Source of the DNA: Hibiscus mutabilis
Taxonomy: Eukaryota; Streptophyta; Magnoliopsida; Malvales; Malvaceae
NCBI GenBank assembly: GCA_019671005.1
Contig: CM033712.1
Span: 76,272,479 to 76,336,478, forward strand
Direction of reading: 5' to 3'
Length of the DNA: 64,000 bases
Of the stretch, positions 12,003 to 24,249 are shown one piece after another. The notes beneath the pieces are model-generated. The model ran no database searches. It saw only the letters and a program-made list of their open reading frames with translations, and was not told the DNA's origin. Numbering within the stretch: position 1 is the first letter of the stretch; the number at the start of each line of letters is the position of its first letter. Position numbers and translations under genes: made by a program.

Positions 12003-12527
12003 CCTTTAATTTAAGAGAAAACTATATATTTAGTACCCCAACTATGCTCGCGTTACTGTTTTGGTATCCAATTATTATTTTTGATAAAATAGTACATAAC
12101 GTTATGTCTTTGTTCTGTTTTGGTACCTCGGGCGTTAAAAACTAACCAAGATAATGACATGACTTGGTAGTCCAAAACACTTATATATATGATCAGTTTA
12201 GTCCAAAATCCATCAATTTAGAACATCATCTTAATTTTGGAGGTAAAATTATAAATTACGTTCAACTGGAAGAAGAAAAATGAAGAATTTATAATTTTAA
12301 TCCAAAATTAAAATAATATTTAAATAGACTAAATTGATAGATTTATAAGTTTTTAGACTAAAATAGTTATTAACTTAAGTCACATCACTATTTCAGTTAA
12401 TTTTTAACACTAGGAGTACCAAAATAGAAAAAAAATAATATTAGATACCATTTTGTCAAAAATAATAGTTGGGTACCAAAATAGTAATGAGGGCATAGCT
12501 GGGTACTAAATATATAATTTTTCCTTA
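12003..12527. mobile_element. Inverted-repeat MITE with long arms
   Basis: The left arm has AGTACCCCAACTATG, GTTTTGGTA and CATAACGTTATG phrases; the right arm mirrors the first two (ACCAAAATAG, GGGTACTAAATATATA). Arms are about 150 bases and the centre is AT-rich and non-coding. TTAATTT occurs just outside both ends but the target duplication is not clean. Confidence 0.6.
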
Positions 12528-13312
12528 ATTTTCCTACCACTTTTGCCAAGAATGTTATAAAAAAGAAAGTAGGTATCAAAACTTCTAAAAAATGACGAAA
12601 AAATTTAACTTAAAATATTATCAAAAAGTTAATATTTTAAGTTCTTAGACAAATTTCAAAATTTACCATTTGTTAATTGCACCTAAACTTGTACGATATA
12701 ATCACCCATTTATCACCATCTTGCACCTGAACTAGATATGGATAAGATAGGTTAAATAGCGCAGAGTTATGGAGAATACAAAATGCCTTTGCTCCATGCC
12801 TCACCACGTTTTCTAGGTATTCATTAAAACGAGTTTAATGATTAATTATTCGTGTTATGTTGGTTTATCTATAAGGGAGTAACATTGCCGGGGTTTATCG
12901 GGATGTGGTCCCTGCCAACTTTTCCTTTTCAACAACAATAATATACCATTCTTTAGGGGGAAAAGGTAAAATCAATGTTGTAAACCTTCAATTGTTTTAA
13001 ATTTTATTTTGGCCACCCTTAAAATTTTTAGTTTTATTATGGTCCCCTCCTTTACAAACTTCTAGTTCCGTCCCTACCTATATAAAGAACAAATGCTGAC
13101 TACAAATTTTAAAATTTTTCTATCTTCAAAACAAAAATTGAACCTTTAACCATTAGTTAAAGTAAAAAAAATCTTATCATCTCACATAAATCTGTGATTT
13201 GCTCGCCTTGTTTTAATTATAAAAAGATATACATTTATCGGTACGGGAGCTGTCAGATTGCTAGATAAAAGGCACATGTTTCTGTGTGAAATCCCATTAT
13301 ATTTTATTCAAG
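12528..13312. other. AT-rich intergenic sequence
   Basis: I see no gene, RNA or complete element here. Short phrases such as the one near 12960-13080 resemble inverted-repeat arms but lack partners. Confidence 0.4.
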
Positions 13313-13763
13313 GGTAAAGTACATAAATAATCATTAAACTATCTTAAAACATATAAAAGTCACTAAATTTTTAAAATTTACATAATAAGCATTAAAATTT
13401 AGTTTTTATTATAAAATGATCACTAAAAAGTTAACTATTGTTAAGTTAGTGACATGACAATTACGAAAATTTGTATAATAACATATTTAATCCTCAAAAT
13501 TTACACATTCGATCAATTTAGACGTCAATAATGAGGGTTAAATTATGACTAAGTTGATTGATTGTTTAAATATAAAAGATTAAATGTGCTATTATTCAAA
13601 TTTTCACAACTTTCATGTCACTGACTTAACGGTAGTTAACGGCTCAATGATCATTTTGTAAAAACACTAAAGTTTAATACCCATTATGTAATTTTTGAAA
13701 GTTGGTGACTATTTTGTAATTTTGGGGATAGATTATTGACCATTTGTGTAATTTACCCTTTAA
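13313..13763. mobile_element. Inverted-repeat MITE next to a promoter
   Basis: The ends are AGGGTAAA on the left and TTTACCCT on the right. The arms mirror each other over more than 100 bases, for example AAAATGATCACTAAAAAG against the complement of CAATGATCATTTTGTAA. The right end stops only about 25 bases before the TATA box of the peptide gene at 13872. Confidence 0.65.
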
Positions 13764-13787
13764 TCATTCTAGAACCATCACTTTGAC

Positions 13788-13795
13788 TATATAAA
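13788..13795 (+). promoter_or_regulatory. TATA box of small secreted peptide gene
   Basis: TATATAAA lies 77 bases upstream of the ATG at 13872, a normal plant distance, leaving room for a short leader. The inverted-repeat element at 13313-13763 occupies the sequence immediately upstream. Confidence 0.7.
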
Positions 13796-13871
13796 GGATT
13801 ATTGAGTGAGTCCATGGAGTCATCCCTACTTTATACTCTACACTAACAATCTATTTAGTTGCTACAAGAAA

Positions 13872-14147
13872 ATGGAAGGCAAGAAGTTTGCTTTACTTCT
13901 GGTTGCAATGGCAGTGCTACTTTTAGTGACGGTGGCTCCAACCGTCACAGCTGCTCGTTATAAAGATGTACCCTTCTCTATCATCACCGGCGTCAATGTT
14001 CGGGACGGCGGTTTCTTGGTTGATGGAGCAGCTAAAAAGTGCCTCCCCTCCGGTCATCCATGCGTCCGTGTTTATCCTATAGGCTGTTGTAGTGCCTCTT
14101 GTCGTTATATAATCCTAATATTGGAGTTTGTGCATAAAGTTTCTTAG
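13872..14147 (+). pseudogene. Secreted cysteine-rich (knottin-like) peptide gene, frameshifted tail
   Basis: The single-exon frame starts MEGKKFALLLVAMAVLLL, a clear signal peptide ending near an Ala-rich TVTAARY site. A Cys-rich segment follows: CLPSGHPC, then IGCCSASC, i.e. C-x6-C-x7-CC-x3-C, the first five cysteines of a six-cysteine knottin-type pattern. After CRY the frame runs into a hydrophobic tail and stops at 14145-14147. In the frame shifted by two bases the next codons give a short tail with one more Cys two codons before a stop. The likely cause is an extra AT inside TATATAAT near 14107. The product would lack its sixth cysteine. The ATG at 13872 is preferred over an upstream one (13806) because the signal peptide begins here and the TATA distance fits. 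The function is unknown. Confidence 0.65.
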
Positions 14148-14589
14148 TTCTAACAATAATATGAGACTATCTTTTAATGCTGCATAAATCGGACCAACTC
14201 AACTGACTTAATGGTTGGTTTGTATGTTTCTTTTCTGTTTGTTTGCTTGTTTTTTATTTGCCATGAAATCAAGCACCAATGCTTGTTGTTTTGTTATGTT
14301 TTACGTATTAAATAAAACGTACAATTCTTCAGGAATAGAACAAAAATATTTTGCTCCCTAACTATGCTCTTTTATATGCTCTACACTAAAAAAACATTTA
14401 AAAATTCAATTTAAACTTTAACCTTAATTTATGCATCCTAAACTCTAAACCTTACACGCTAAAAAATACACCCTATTCCTAATTTCTTACACCATAACCT
14501 TAAGCCATACTTTAAACCCTAAACTCACTATTTTAAAGTGGCGCACTAAAGGAGGCATGATTAGGGGTAGAGAATTTCCATCCACCGTA
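14148..14589. other. 3' flank of peptide gene, then AT-rich repeat
   Basis: An AATAAA motif near 14309 is a plausible poly(A) signal for the peptide gene. From about 14390 to 14540 there are CCCTAAA-like degenerate units. No other gene is seen. Confidence 0.45.
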
Positions 14590-15540
14590 ATGCAACATTA
14601 CTTGGAATGTTGCATCACCTTGTTTGATTTAATTGGTAAGAATATAAGATTACAATGTTAGGTTGAAGGAATATAAGATTAATTAGAAGCAAAATTTATC
14701 AACTTGGCCTTATGATATATTTTCTTTTTTTAACAAGTTAAACATTCCATCATTAAATTAAAAATATTTGCATAAAAAATTTATAGAACTAATTTCGTTA
14801 CATTATCTAAAATTTGCAAAAATTTTATATTTATAATATAATTAATATATTACATTATTTTTAAAAAATATTTCATATATTATTATTCCCCATTAATTTT
14901 TTTGTGAACCGCAAAATACTAAACGTTTAATATGTTTAAAGTTTTAAATTTTTATTATTTTTGACCATTTATCAAATAAATTAAAGTAAATAATAAAATA
15001 AATCTAAAAATAGTAAAACATGATAGAAATAACTTAACCTACTAATTTTATTAAAATTAAAAATATCCTATAAATCAAATAATAAAATTAATAACATTAA
15101 CTCATAACACATTCACTCTCAAGCAGCATGCAATCTCATGTTATAACCCTAGAAACATCATAATATAATATTAATAAAAATATATAAATATTAAATTGTT
15201 TAAATATATGCAACATCATTTATATACTAAACTAATATTAAATAAAAATATTTAATAAATTTAAACCATAAATAATTAGTCACCTAATTAAAAATGCAAT
15301 AAAAGATCAACATGAACATAATTCATCATTTTAAGGGTAATATTATCCAAAGGGGAAATAATTGTGTAATACCTAAGAAAACGAGGGGAATAACATTCTC
15401 ACCATTGGTGGGGAAAAGAGCCACTAGTGAGAAAAGTATAATACCTCACCGTGGGAATCCTCCTAAACCAAACATGAGAATGTAAGTTTGGAAAAGATTA
15501 TTACCCATGGTAATCATCTTTTCCGCGAACCAAACACACT
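14590..15540. mobile_element. Second Harbinger-type non-autonomous copy
   Basis: The right end reads CGCGAACCAAACACACT, the complement of the terminal repeat seen at 6786. The interior shares phrases with 6786-7821 (TATATTTTCTTTTTT, AAAAATATTTGC, TTTTAAGGGTAATATT). The left end is altered and its terminal repeat cannot be read with confidence. Confidence 0.55.
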
Positions 15541-15552
15541 CTAAGGGTAATT

Positions 15553-15883
15553 ATTCAATACACAAGCTGTGGAAATAAAAACTTTTCACAAGCTCCTTAG
15601 TTTGAGGGTTAGATTTTAGATTATAAAAGTTATAAACCATTAAGCTTTTCACAAGCGCCTTAGGTTGTGGTTATAATTTAGGGTTTAGAAATAATAGTTT
15701 TAAGATTAGAAATTTCTAATCATATTACAGTTAACTCTAAATTCTAACCTCTAAACACTAAATTCTAATCACTACCCCTAAACCTAAACCTCCAAACCCT
15801 AAAATCTAACCCTAAACTATAAAACCATGGCACTTATGATTTTTTTTTTTGTTTTCACCACTTGTATATTGAATATAAATCCT
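15553..15883. mobile_element. MITE with telomere-like core
   Basis: The left end carries TTCAATACACAAGCTGTGG and the right end its approximate complement (CACTTGTATATTGAA). Inside are degenerate TTTAGGG and CCCTAAA units in opposite orientations. It resembles the outer element at 6645-8022. Confidence 0.6.
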
Positions 15884-15930
15884 TATTGTAATTTTAATCG
15901 ATACATATGTATAACAACAATTAAAACTAA

Positions 15931-17449
15931 GGGTAAGGTTCACAAATGGTAAAACTTTAGTAGATTATTCAATTTGGTAACCAAACTTTCAATTGCTTCA
16001 ATGTTACCATTAAACTTTTAGTTTTGCTTCAATATTACCACTAACCCGTTAATAGCAGTTAAAATATTTTATATAATAATATATTTAGTCTTTCATATTT
16101 GTACATTCAAATAATTTAGTTCTAATTCAAAATCTTACACAATATTTCTCAGTTATCTATCTCCCCCAATATAAGTTTGGGGACCAACCAACAAAGTACT
16201 CGGTTTGTTTCACAATATCGCATAACTCAGTAAAATAACCATAAAAACCTTCAGATCATAACCAAAATACAGAAGTTTCTGTATGACTAAAATAGCAGGA
16301 GAGCAACATTATTTTATAGAAGAAACTTTCAGTTCAGCGTATATTCTTGACAAACCACACAAATTCCTTGCATACCCAGAACTCATGTTTTAAAGGTTGG
16401 TCATCCCTCCCTTTGTCATAAATCATCTTTCAAGACTTTTTATCAGCATCAATGTCCTATAACAACATATTATATAGCAGCTAAATGTTCCAGATAAGAG
16501 TTCTCTTGTTTACATTTTTGCGCCCTTCAGCTCTCGCTGGATTCAAATAATTAGCAACTAGATTCATTCATTCTTTCTAAAGTACTAAATAATCTACAAA
16601 ATCCTTCGACTTTATAACAGTCCTAAACTCCTTTCTTCACAAATGCAAATCATAAAAGAACCCAATTTTAGAACATCTATCTTGTAACAATACCAATAGA
16701 GTAGATTACTGGAATTCTCGTCCCAGAAACTTGTTTGTAATTATTTGCCTATAGAATTCACAAGCTTCAAGCAAGTTGTCTTCTACCGTTTCCCCCACTT
16801 AAATTCATGTGTCAGATAAAATTCCTACAGAAACCAAAACTCAGACTTGCCACCTCAACAATTCTTTCCACCGTTTCTCCAATTGAAGAGAAAAATTAAT
16901 TTTGCTCTAAGTTTCCAATACCTTTTGCCTATCCCAAAAACATAAAATAACAACTAATGGAGCTAATAGAATTTGGAACTATTCCAAATCATTTCGGAAT
17001 TCAGATCCAAAACTAACCAATTAAAAGAAAAAAGAAAAGCTTCTTTATCAAACATAACTATCGTAAATAGCAACGGTCTAAGGAAAAAAAGAAATGAAAT
17101 TACCAATTTGAGAGGGTTGTTACAAGCAGGCAACCCGGGGCCATCGTCCTGTGAAGCACTGTCGACGGTGGCAAGGACAGCAAATGGTTCCTTATGGGAT
17201 TGTAGCAGTGTATGGGAAATAGTTTAAATGATGAGGTTAAGTTTTTTTTTTTGAATTATGACTAAATTGTCTGAATGTAAAAAATAAATGACTAAATGTG
17301 TTATTATACAATAAATTTTAACTGATGTTAATGTCTATATAACATTGAAGCAAAACTAAAAGTTTAATGGTAACATTGAAGCAATTGAAAATTTAGTTAC
17401 TAAATTGAATAATTTACCAAAGTTTAGTTACCATTTTTAACTTTACCCC
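15931..17449. mobile_element. 1.5 kb TIR element carrying unique sequence (Pack-type)
   Basis: The arms mirror each other (left GGGTAAGGTTCACAAATGGT, right complement ending TTTACCCC) over about 200 bases. AAAACTAA occurs directly outside both ends (15923-15930 and 17450-17457), a clean 8-bp target duplication. The roughly 1 kb between the arms is not repeated elsewhere in the window. It contains a GC-richer patch at 17120-17200 and a short frame at 16973-17227, but no domain I recognise. It may be captured host sequence. Confidence 0.65.
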
Positions 17450-17457
17450 AAAACTAA

Positions 17458-19199
17458 TCATTATAATGAATGAAAGTTTTAAAATTAAATGGAAAACTCA
17501 GAAGAGTTAATAGACAATTTATAGTAAAGATATGGTTAATTTTTTTTATGAAAGGAGGAAATAAGTCTGATCGGTTATCAAAAAGAGTAATTCATATTTT
17601 TTTGAATAGAGAGTAATTCATATTCTTTTAGTATATTTAGGGGCGTAAATGAGACGAGATGAGCTCGAATATCATGTAGTTTGGTTCAAACATGAAAAGA
17701 TTAAGGTTAAACTCGATTCAGCTTAAAAGCTCGTGAGCTTAAAATTATCAAACTCGACTTTAATTCGGTTGAAACTCGAATTCGAATTCAATTAAAGCTC
17801 GAAATCAAGCTCGATTAAAGTTCGACATAAGCTCAGTTGAAACTCCAGCCGAAGACCTTTTTTTCTTCAGATTTTTTCTTATTTTCTCTATTTTTACAAA
17901 CCAAAAATAAAAATTCAGCATCAAAATTATGATAAAGAACAAAACCTAAAAAAACAATTCCAAATAAAAACATAGAGCGGAAACTAAAAATTTTAAATCT
18001 AAAACCAAAACCAAATTCAGATAAAAGAACTAAAACGAAAATATAGATAAAAATAGAAACAAAAATCTAAAACAAAAGTATAGGTAAAAACGAAAAAAAA
18101 ACCATAGAACAATTTCAGATATTAAAAATCTAAAACAAATTAAAGAACTTGTGAAGAAAGAAAATATTGATAAAAAAATAAAAATAAAACCGATAATTAA
18201 AAATATAAAATAGTTGAAACTAAAATCTAAAAGAAATCAAAGAACAAGGGAAAATATAAAAAAAGAGAAAAAAAAAAAGGAAAATGAAGAGAATAGTGAA
18301 GAAAAATAGAGAGATGAGAGAATTTGAGAGAGAGGCGGCAGTAGACTAAGTAAAAAATGAAATTGAAAGAAAGAACCCTAAAAGTTAAATATAAACAATG
18401 CAATTCTGTAATTTTATTTTAAAAAATAAAACGTTAAATCCTTTCAAATTCAAATGAATTGGTGCATTTGGAGGAGAAATTAGTGGAATATTGCCCATTG
18501 GAATGATATTTAAGGAAACAAAGGTCTTTTATATTGTTTGTTTAAACATGATATTTACTGAATAATTGTGATGCTCTTTAACTTAATACTGAAATTTAAT
18601 AGTAAAATTTGATAATTTTATTAAGATAAATAATTTTTGGTCATAATATATGAAAATTGTTGTGCATTTATATAAAAGAATAGATTATAAGATGGTAGTT
18701 CTACTAAAGACCTTTTAATATCTCTGAGTTTTACACTTATACTCCCAAGTAGAGAAAATAATAAAATCGTCTATATTAGGAGTTTGTTGAAACTTCACAA
18801 TAGATTATTTAGAAAAAATTATCCTAATATTTAATTCAACTTGGTTACTCTTTAGGAAAAATAGAGAATGTGACAAAATTATGAAAGATTGAATAATACA
18901 TTGAAGGATAAAAAGAAATTGCATAATTTTTTTGAATTATTAATTAGCATGTTAAGACATTGAAAATGTAGACGCATGTAAATCAAAATGCGATTATAAT
19001 AAAAAATTAAAATTTTATATTGGAAATTTATTGTGACTTTAATCGTGACATTTTTGGAGTAAACGCAGCTAATTTTATACATACCAATTTACAGCATTTA
19101 GACTAATATAAAACGCCGGTAAAAATGAGTGTTTTAGTGGCGTTTGCTTGGACGAAGGCCGTAATTGTTAGTGCTTTAGCAGCATTTGGTTTATAGTTA
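17458..19199. other. AT-rich intergenic sequence with decayed elements
   Basis: At 17641-17850 there is a partial element starting GGGGCGTAAATGAG with repeated AGCTCGA phrases, related to 58433-58945. From 17870 to about 18300 the plus strand is strongly A-rich with AAAATCTAAAAC-type units. From 18400 to 19200 I see nothing recognisable. Confidence 0.45.
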
Positions 19200-19351
19200 A
19201 ACTCACTGTTTTCGTTTGCCTATTACCTTTTCTCAGACACGATCCCCAAATACCAAACACCAAATCCCTAAATCTCTGTTTCTCTCTCGCCACTCTCTCG
19301 TCGCCGGCGGTTGATCCAGTTGTCCCTCAGGTTGCATCTTCACCGGACGTT
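19200..19351 (+). pseudogene. Probable 5' leader of a SNF7-like gene, left of a retrotransposon insertion
   Basis: This CT-rich stretch (TTTCTCTCTCGCCACTCTC) looks like a plant 5' UTR. It ends at the ACGTT that is repeated on the far side of the LTR element at 30778-30782, where the sequence resumes and leads into a SNF7-like start codon at 30981. Assignment to that gene rests on position and composition only. Confidence 0.35.
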
Positions 19352-19352
19352 C

Positions 19353-20677
19353 TGTAATCACTCATTTTTAACCGAGTTTTAGTGTTATTAGTATTATTTT
19401 AATAATAATAATATTAATATAAAATTAATAAAAAATCAAAAAAATATATAATATAAAAAATTAAAATGCAAAAAAAAGGAAAATGGATGGTTTTGGGATG
19501 ATCACGTCACCCTTAAACCCACCCCAATTGCCTATATAAAGGCATGGGGCAGGGGGAATGGGGGAAGAAATGGGCAATAGGCAGTGGCTACCAATAAAGG
19601 AGCTATGCTTTCGGTAGCCAAGAACCGGGGCAGTGCTCTCGGTCCTAACCGGTTCGATCGGGGTCCTATTTTAGGTCCAATCTAGTTAATATTTTTGGAG
19701 AGGTCGTGGTAGATCTCGGTGGGGTTCAGTCAGGGTTCGTTATTTGAGCTCCTAGTTAGGTATATTTTCTCTCCTTTTTATTTGTATTGTAGTTTTTATA
19801 ATTTAATGAAGTATTAGTTAATTTAAAATTGTATTCTTATTTTTTAGTTTGTATGTTTTAAATTTATGTTTTAGATTAGTACTTTATTTATGTTAGATTA
19901 GTTTTTTTATTTATGTGTTAGATTAATAATTATGAATGTTTTAGATTATTATTTTATTTATGTTAGATTAGTTTTTTATTTATGTGTTAGATGAATATTT
20001 ATGAATGTTTTAGATTAGTATTTTATTTATGTTAGATTAGTTTTTTATTAATATTTATGAATGTTAGCATTTTATTTATGTTAAATTTGTTTTTATTTAT
20101 GAGTTAGATTAATATTTATGTATGTATGTTTTGGATTAGTATTTTATTTATGTTAGATTAGTATTCTATTATGTTAATAATTATTTGTATTGTATTTAAA
20201 TTATTTGCCATATTTTATATTTTGCTCACTAAGTTTGCATAATGGAATATATAATGTCAATGCGGTGCCCTTTTATCCGAGTCTAAACGGGGCCAGTATC
20301 AGGCGTAGTGATAGTGGTTGGACGTTTACTCTCGGATAACAGGGCCTTTAAAATCCACTCACACTTATAACCGAATCTTAACTTAATCGTCACTTTAATC
20401 CGGAAAATCTAACATTAATAAAGCGGTAATTATTAAAGTACCAATTTTGGGCGGTGTGGGGGTGCTAATCCTTCCCCATCCGTAACCGACTCCCGAACCC
20501 AACAGTTTTCGAATCTCTGGTTTTATGGTGTCCGGCCTACCTAATTGGCCGATGGCGACTCTAATTTCTAAATAAAACGCGATTTTTAAAACCCCACGGA
20601 ATGAATATTTTAATACCCGAAAGACAACCACAAACACTTCAAAAACCCTATTTTTTAGCGAAACGGACATCGCTACA
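19353..20677 (+). repeat. 5' LTR of the gypsy-type element
   Basis: It runs from TGTAATCACTC to CGCTACA. A TATATAAAGG box lies near 19533. The body holds an AT-rich array of TTAGATTAGTTTTTTATTTATG-like units (about 19860-20180, shown here only in part), then a conserved block with GGTGTCCGGCC and TGGCGACTC near the 3' end. It matches the right LTR closely, with a few indels. Confidence 0.85.
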
Positions 20678-20679
20678 GA

Positions 20680-20697
20680 TGGCGACTCCGCTGGGGA
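20680..20697 (+). other. Primer binding site of the gypsy-type element
   Basis: TGGCGACTCCGCTGGGGA begins two bases after the LTR end. It is complementary to the 3' end (…GTCGCCA) of a tRNA; I recall a tRNA-Arg primer for the Ogre/Tat group. A shorter TGGCGACTC also occurs inside the LTR at 20553-20561. Confidence 0.75.
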
Positions 20698-23600
20698 TAT
20701 TTTTTGTTTTTTAACAAAATAAAGAGAGTCAAGCTTTTTCAAATAATTACCGCTTTAATAATATTAGAAGTTTCGGATTAAAGTGACTATTAAATTAATA
20801 TTCGGTTGTAATTGCGCGTTTATTTTAACGCATTTAAAATTTGGCATATAAACCCATTTTTTAAGTGAGGGAAAACGCTAATGCTTTCGTGGATATATTG
20901 TTCTCCCGTGTAGGCCTAGCAAGTACCTTATGCTTTCGTAAGGATATCGTTCCTTCGTGCAGGCATAAGCGAATGGGTCCCCCTGAATTGAACCCGGTTG
21001 AAAGGAGCCTATAATAGGTGATGATCGGGGGCCTTGCTACTCTTAGTAGAGGACAGCAAGGACAGTTCAGGTACCTCCTAGAACCAAGACTACATGTAGA
21101 GAATATATAGAAACCCACCCCTTTAGAGCCATGCGGATAACCATAGGTGTTTTAGACGGGATAAATAGGGTTGTTTTGTTTGTTTACCTTATTTAATTTA
21201 TCTTTTATTTATGTATTTATTATTTTTATCCGATACTAACTCATTTCTTTTTGTGTTTTATTTTTATTTTTATTTTACACATACTTTTGTTGCATTATCA
21301 TTGCATCCACATTACATAGAGGCGTTGATTCAAGTGGTTTGCTCGATTAGAAAATCTTTCATCATGGAAAAATGTACCTTAGGAAGGACGGCATCGATCC
21401 AGTCGTGCGACATCGGTCAGAGATTAATCAACAGATCCGATGTAACAATTTTTCGAGCAAGCGTGTAGTGCCAAAGTATACCCACGAGACCCTGATGGTG
21501 GACATACAACGAGCTACAAGGTGTGTGAATGACTTAGCTACCGAAGCCGCGACTCTCCGACCTTTCGTAACCCCGGACATGGAAGAAGCACCAAGGTTTA
21601 TCAAGTTGCTCAGAGCTGTCGAGGAGATAGGAGGTACAGTTAGGGCTTATGTGTAGAACTTTGTTTTGTAATTAAGACTTTTTGTAATAGTGACTCTTTT
21701 TGTAATAGGGACTCCTTTTGTAATATGGACATTTTTTGTAATCTGGATCCTTTAATTCCCATGAAAGTCGTTCGAAAGGGTGATTACCAACGGAATCAAC
21801 GCCTTTATTTGCATTCATGTTGCATACCATGACATGATGTTGATTCAAGAACAGTTCATTAAAAGGCTTTCAAAATAGAAAAAGTCTGCTTTGCCGGGAA
21901 CGATAATATTACAGTATCAAGTTAGGCCGAGCAAAGACCAATCGAGAAAGAAGACGGTACGATAGTAAGGCACGTGCGACGCAGAAGATTCAGTAAGGGC
22001 CGCAGAACCCCAATTTTAAATCTTCACATTTGACCATTTTGTAAAAATCTCAAAGATTTTAATTTAACTCATCTAAAAAATTTTGAAAATATTATTATTT
22101 TTCTTTGAATCTTGTTCCCTCATAAAACTTTCAGAATAATAATAGTAAAAAAAGAAACCTAAAAGTTTCATTTTTTAAGTAAGTTAAAACTTTTTGATAA
22201 TAAAAAAGGGGGAAATTTTTAAACCAAATGATCTTTGAGAATTTTAATTTAAACCCTAAAATTTTTAAAGTACTCTCCTAGGACCGATAGAATCCATCCC
22301 TGTTTAGACGTATTATTCGTTTGCACCCAGATCTATAGAAGAAAAGATCTTCTCTGCATTATGCATGCACTTGTTGATGTCCTTTTCAGAAGCCACAAAA
22401 ATAAAGATCATGACGTCACAAGTCCTTGGAATAGAATAAGAGGAGAAGACGAGGTCATCCATCATCCTGAAGACGACGTCGAGACGTGGAGCACAGGTTT
22501 TGCTTTCTGAAGTCAAGGTCTCCAGAATAAATCCAATTGTTACTTGTAATTCATTATTAAGTTCTGGCAAATAGACATTTTCTCTATTGAAAGTTTTTTA
22601 AAGACTGTTCGAGAATCAACATAGCATTTGCATGCATTCTTGCATTTATAGGGTATTGATTCCCAAAGTGGTTCCTCAAATCTCAGAATCGTTCATAATT
22701 GGCAAAGGGTCGTCTGGTCAGATATTAGAGGGCACGGATCCAGGGTTTTGTCCCAGAGTAAGATCAGAGACAATAGAAGAAGAACCATTTGAAGACTTCA
22801 GGTCAAACACGGTAAGGAGACACGGTACTGGTAATGAGCAAAGTAAAGTGCAAGAGTTGAAAGAAGCAGAGGGAATAAGTGATGAATCAGATGAATACCC
22901 TGACGAAAGGTAAGCGATCTATCGAATCGAAAGAAGAACCCATTACGGATCAGAATAGAAAGCGGGATATTCAGAATTCTACCTCTAAGCCAGATAAATA
23001 CGACAAATTGAACCCTTTTATGATCCACATCAGTAAACATGCAGAAGGTATGTCTGAGTTGGGATTTCAAAAAAGTAGAGCTCGGTCCAGAAGAAACCCG
23101 AGAAGCAAGTAATGAAAAGTACATTTCGATTCCTGTGAGGTACACCGAACTACTACTAATGTTCATCGTGAAGAGTCTTATTACCTCGGTAAAGTCTCTA
23201 GCGAAGAGACAGTCTTTTCCGAAAGATTACGACACCGTTTAGGAAGTTTGGGTCACAGTATTGAGGATTGTGAGGCCTTGAGGAACAAGTTCAAGATCTT
23301 ATCACGATGATAATTTTGGGTTTCAAAGACGGAGTTCCCCAATTCTATAGTAAGCTAACAATCACCCGAGGGGCAAAGTCGAGGAAGAATCGATATCCAG
23401 GACAAAGTTCAAGTAATGCCGAAGTGGGTCACTCAAACGAGTTAAATTTGAAGATCGGAGATAGGGGCATCCCAGGAGAGGGATATTCTTTCGAGTTCAG
23501 CCAGCTCAGATAAGAGAGAGATAACTTTGATAAAATTGAATTTTCAGAATGATCACCCGAAGCTCTACTTAGTGTTTAAGAATATCATATTGGGTCACCT

Positions 23601-24249
23601 TTAAAGAGTAATTGAACGGTGTTGTTTAGTTGAAGGACGACTCAGAATATTGGAAGAATAGAAACTAGTCAAGCAAGAATCAAGTTAGGTTGTTATCAGA
23701 TAAGTTTGAGGAAATTGGGAATAGGTAGGACAGTCTCCATAGATGAGCTATATAATAACTTAGCCATTAACAAGAGTTTTGGGAACAAGTTTACGACAGA
23801 GCAATGACAATCCAACACTCTTCAGTTGGAAAGTAAGTAGGACAACTTCCAAGCTACGAAAGACTAAGCAGGGGATAGATGAAGACCCGAAGATCGATAT
23901 TACTCGAGCAGGTAAGGCGGCTCAACAAGGTGGCATGCTTAGTCAGAACATGGACCAAGTGTTGGACTACAGAAGGCAAGCTGACTGGACTACTGGATGA
24001 AGTTAAGAAAGTAGACACTGAAGCTTATCAGTAACTATAAATATCTAATATCTGATATAATGAAACCTTTTGGCCTCAATGAACGTCGTTCTATGGGGAT
24101 CACTTTTGGAATCAATACCTTATTGCATTCATGTTTATATTTTAGGATTGTATTGCATTGCTTTCCACGATCCTGGTATGTTTTACATGACATTATCATT
24201 ACCTTGCATTATTATTACCTTGCATAAATTTTATGAGGAGTAATTCAAA
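20698..24249 (+). other. Internal leader region of the gypsy-type element
   Basis: Between the PBS and the gag remnant there are only short open frames, the largest at 21372-21656 (94 codons) and 22632-22913. None is recognisable. A repeated phrase around 20876-20960 (AATGCTTTCGTGGATAT and TATGCTTTCGTAAGGATAT) marks a small local duplication. Confidence 0.45.

Noticed and set aside
16973..17227. 84-codon frame as a protein gene
   Set aside because: It is basic, low in complexity and without similarity I can name; it lies inside a TIR element.
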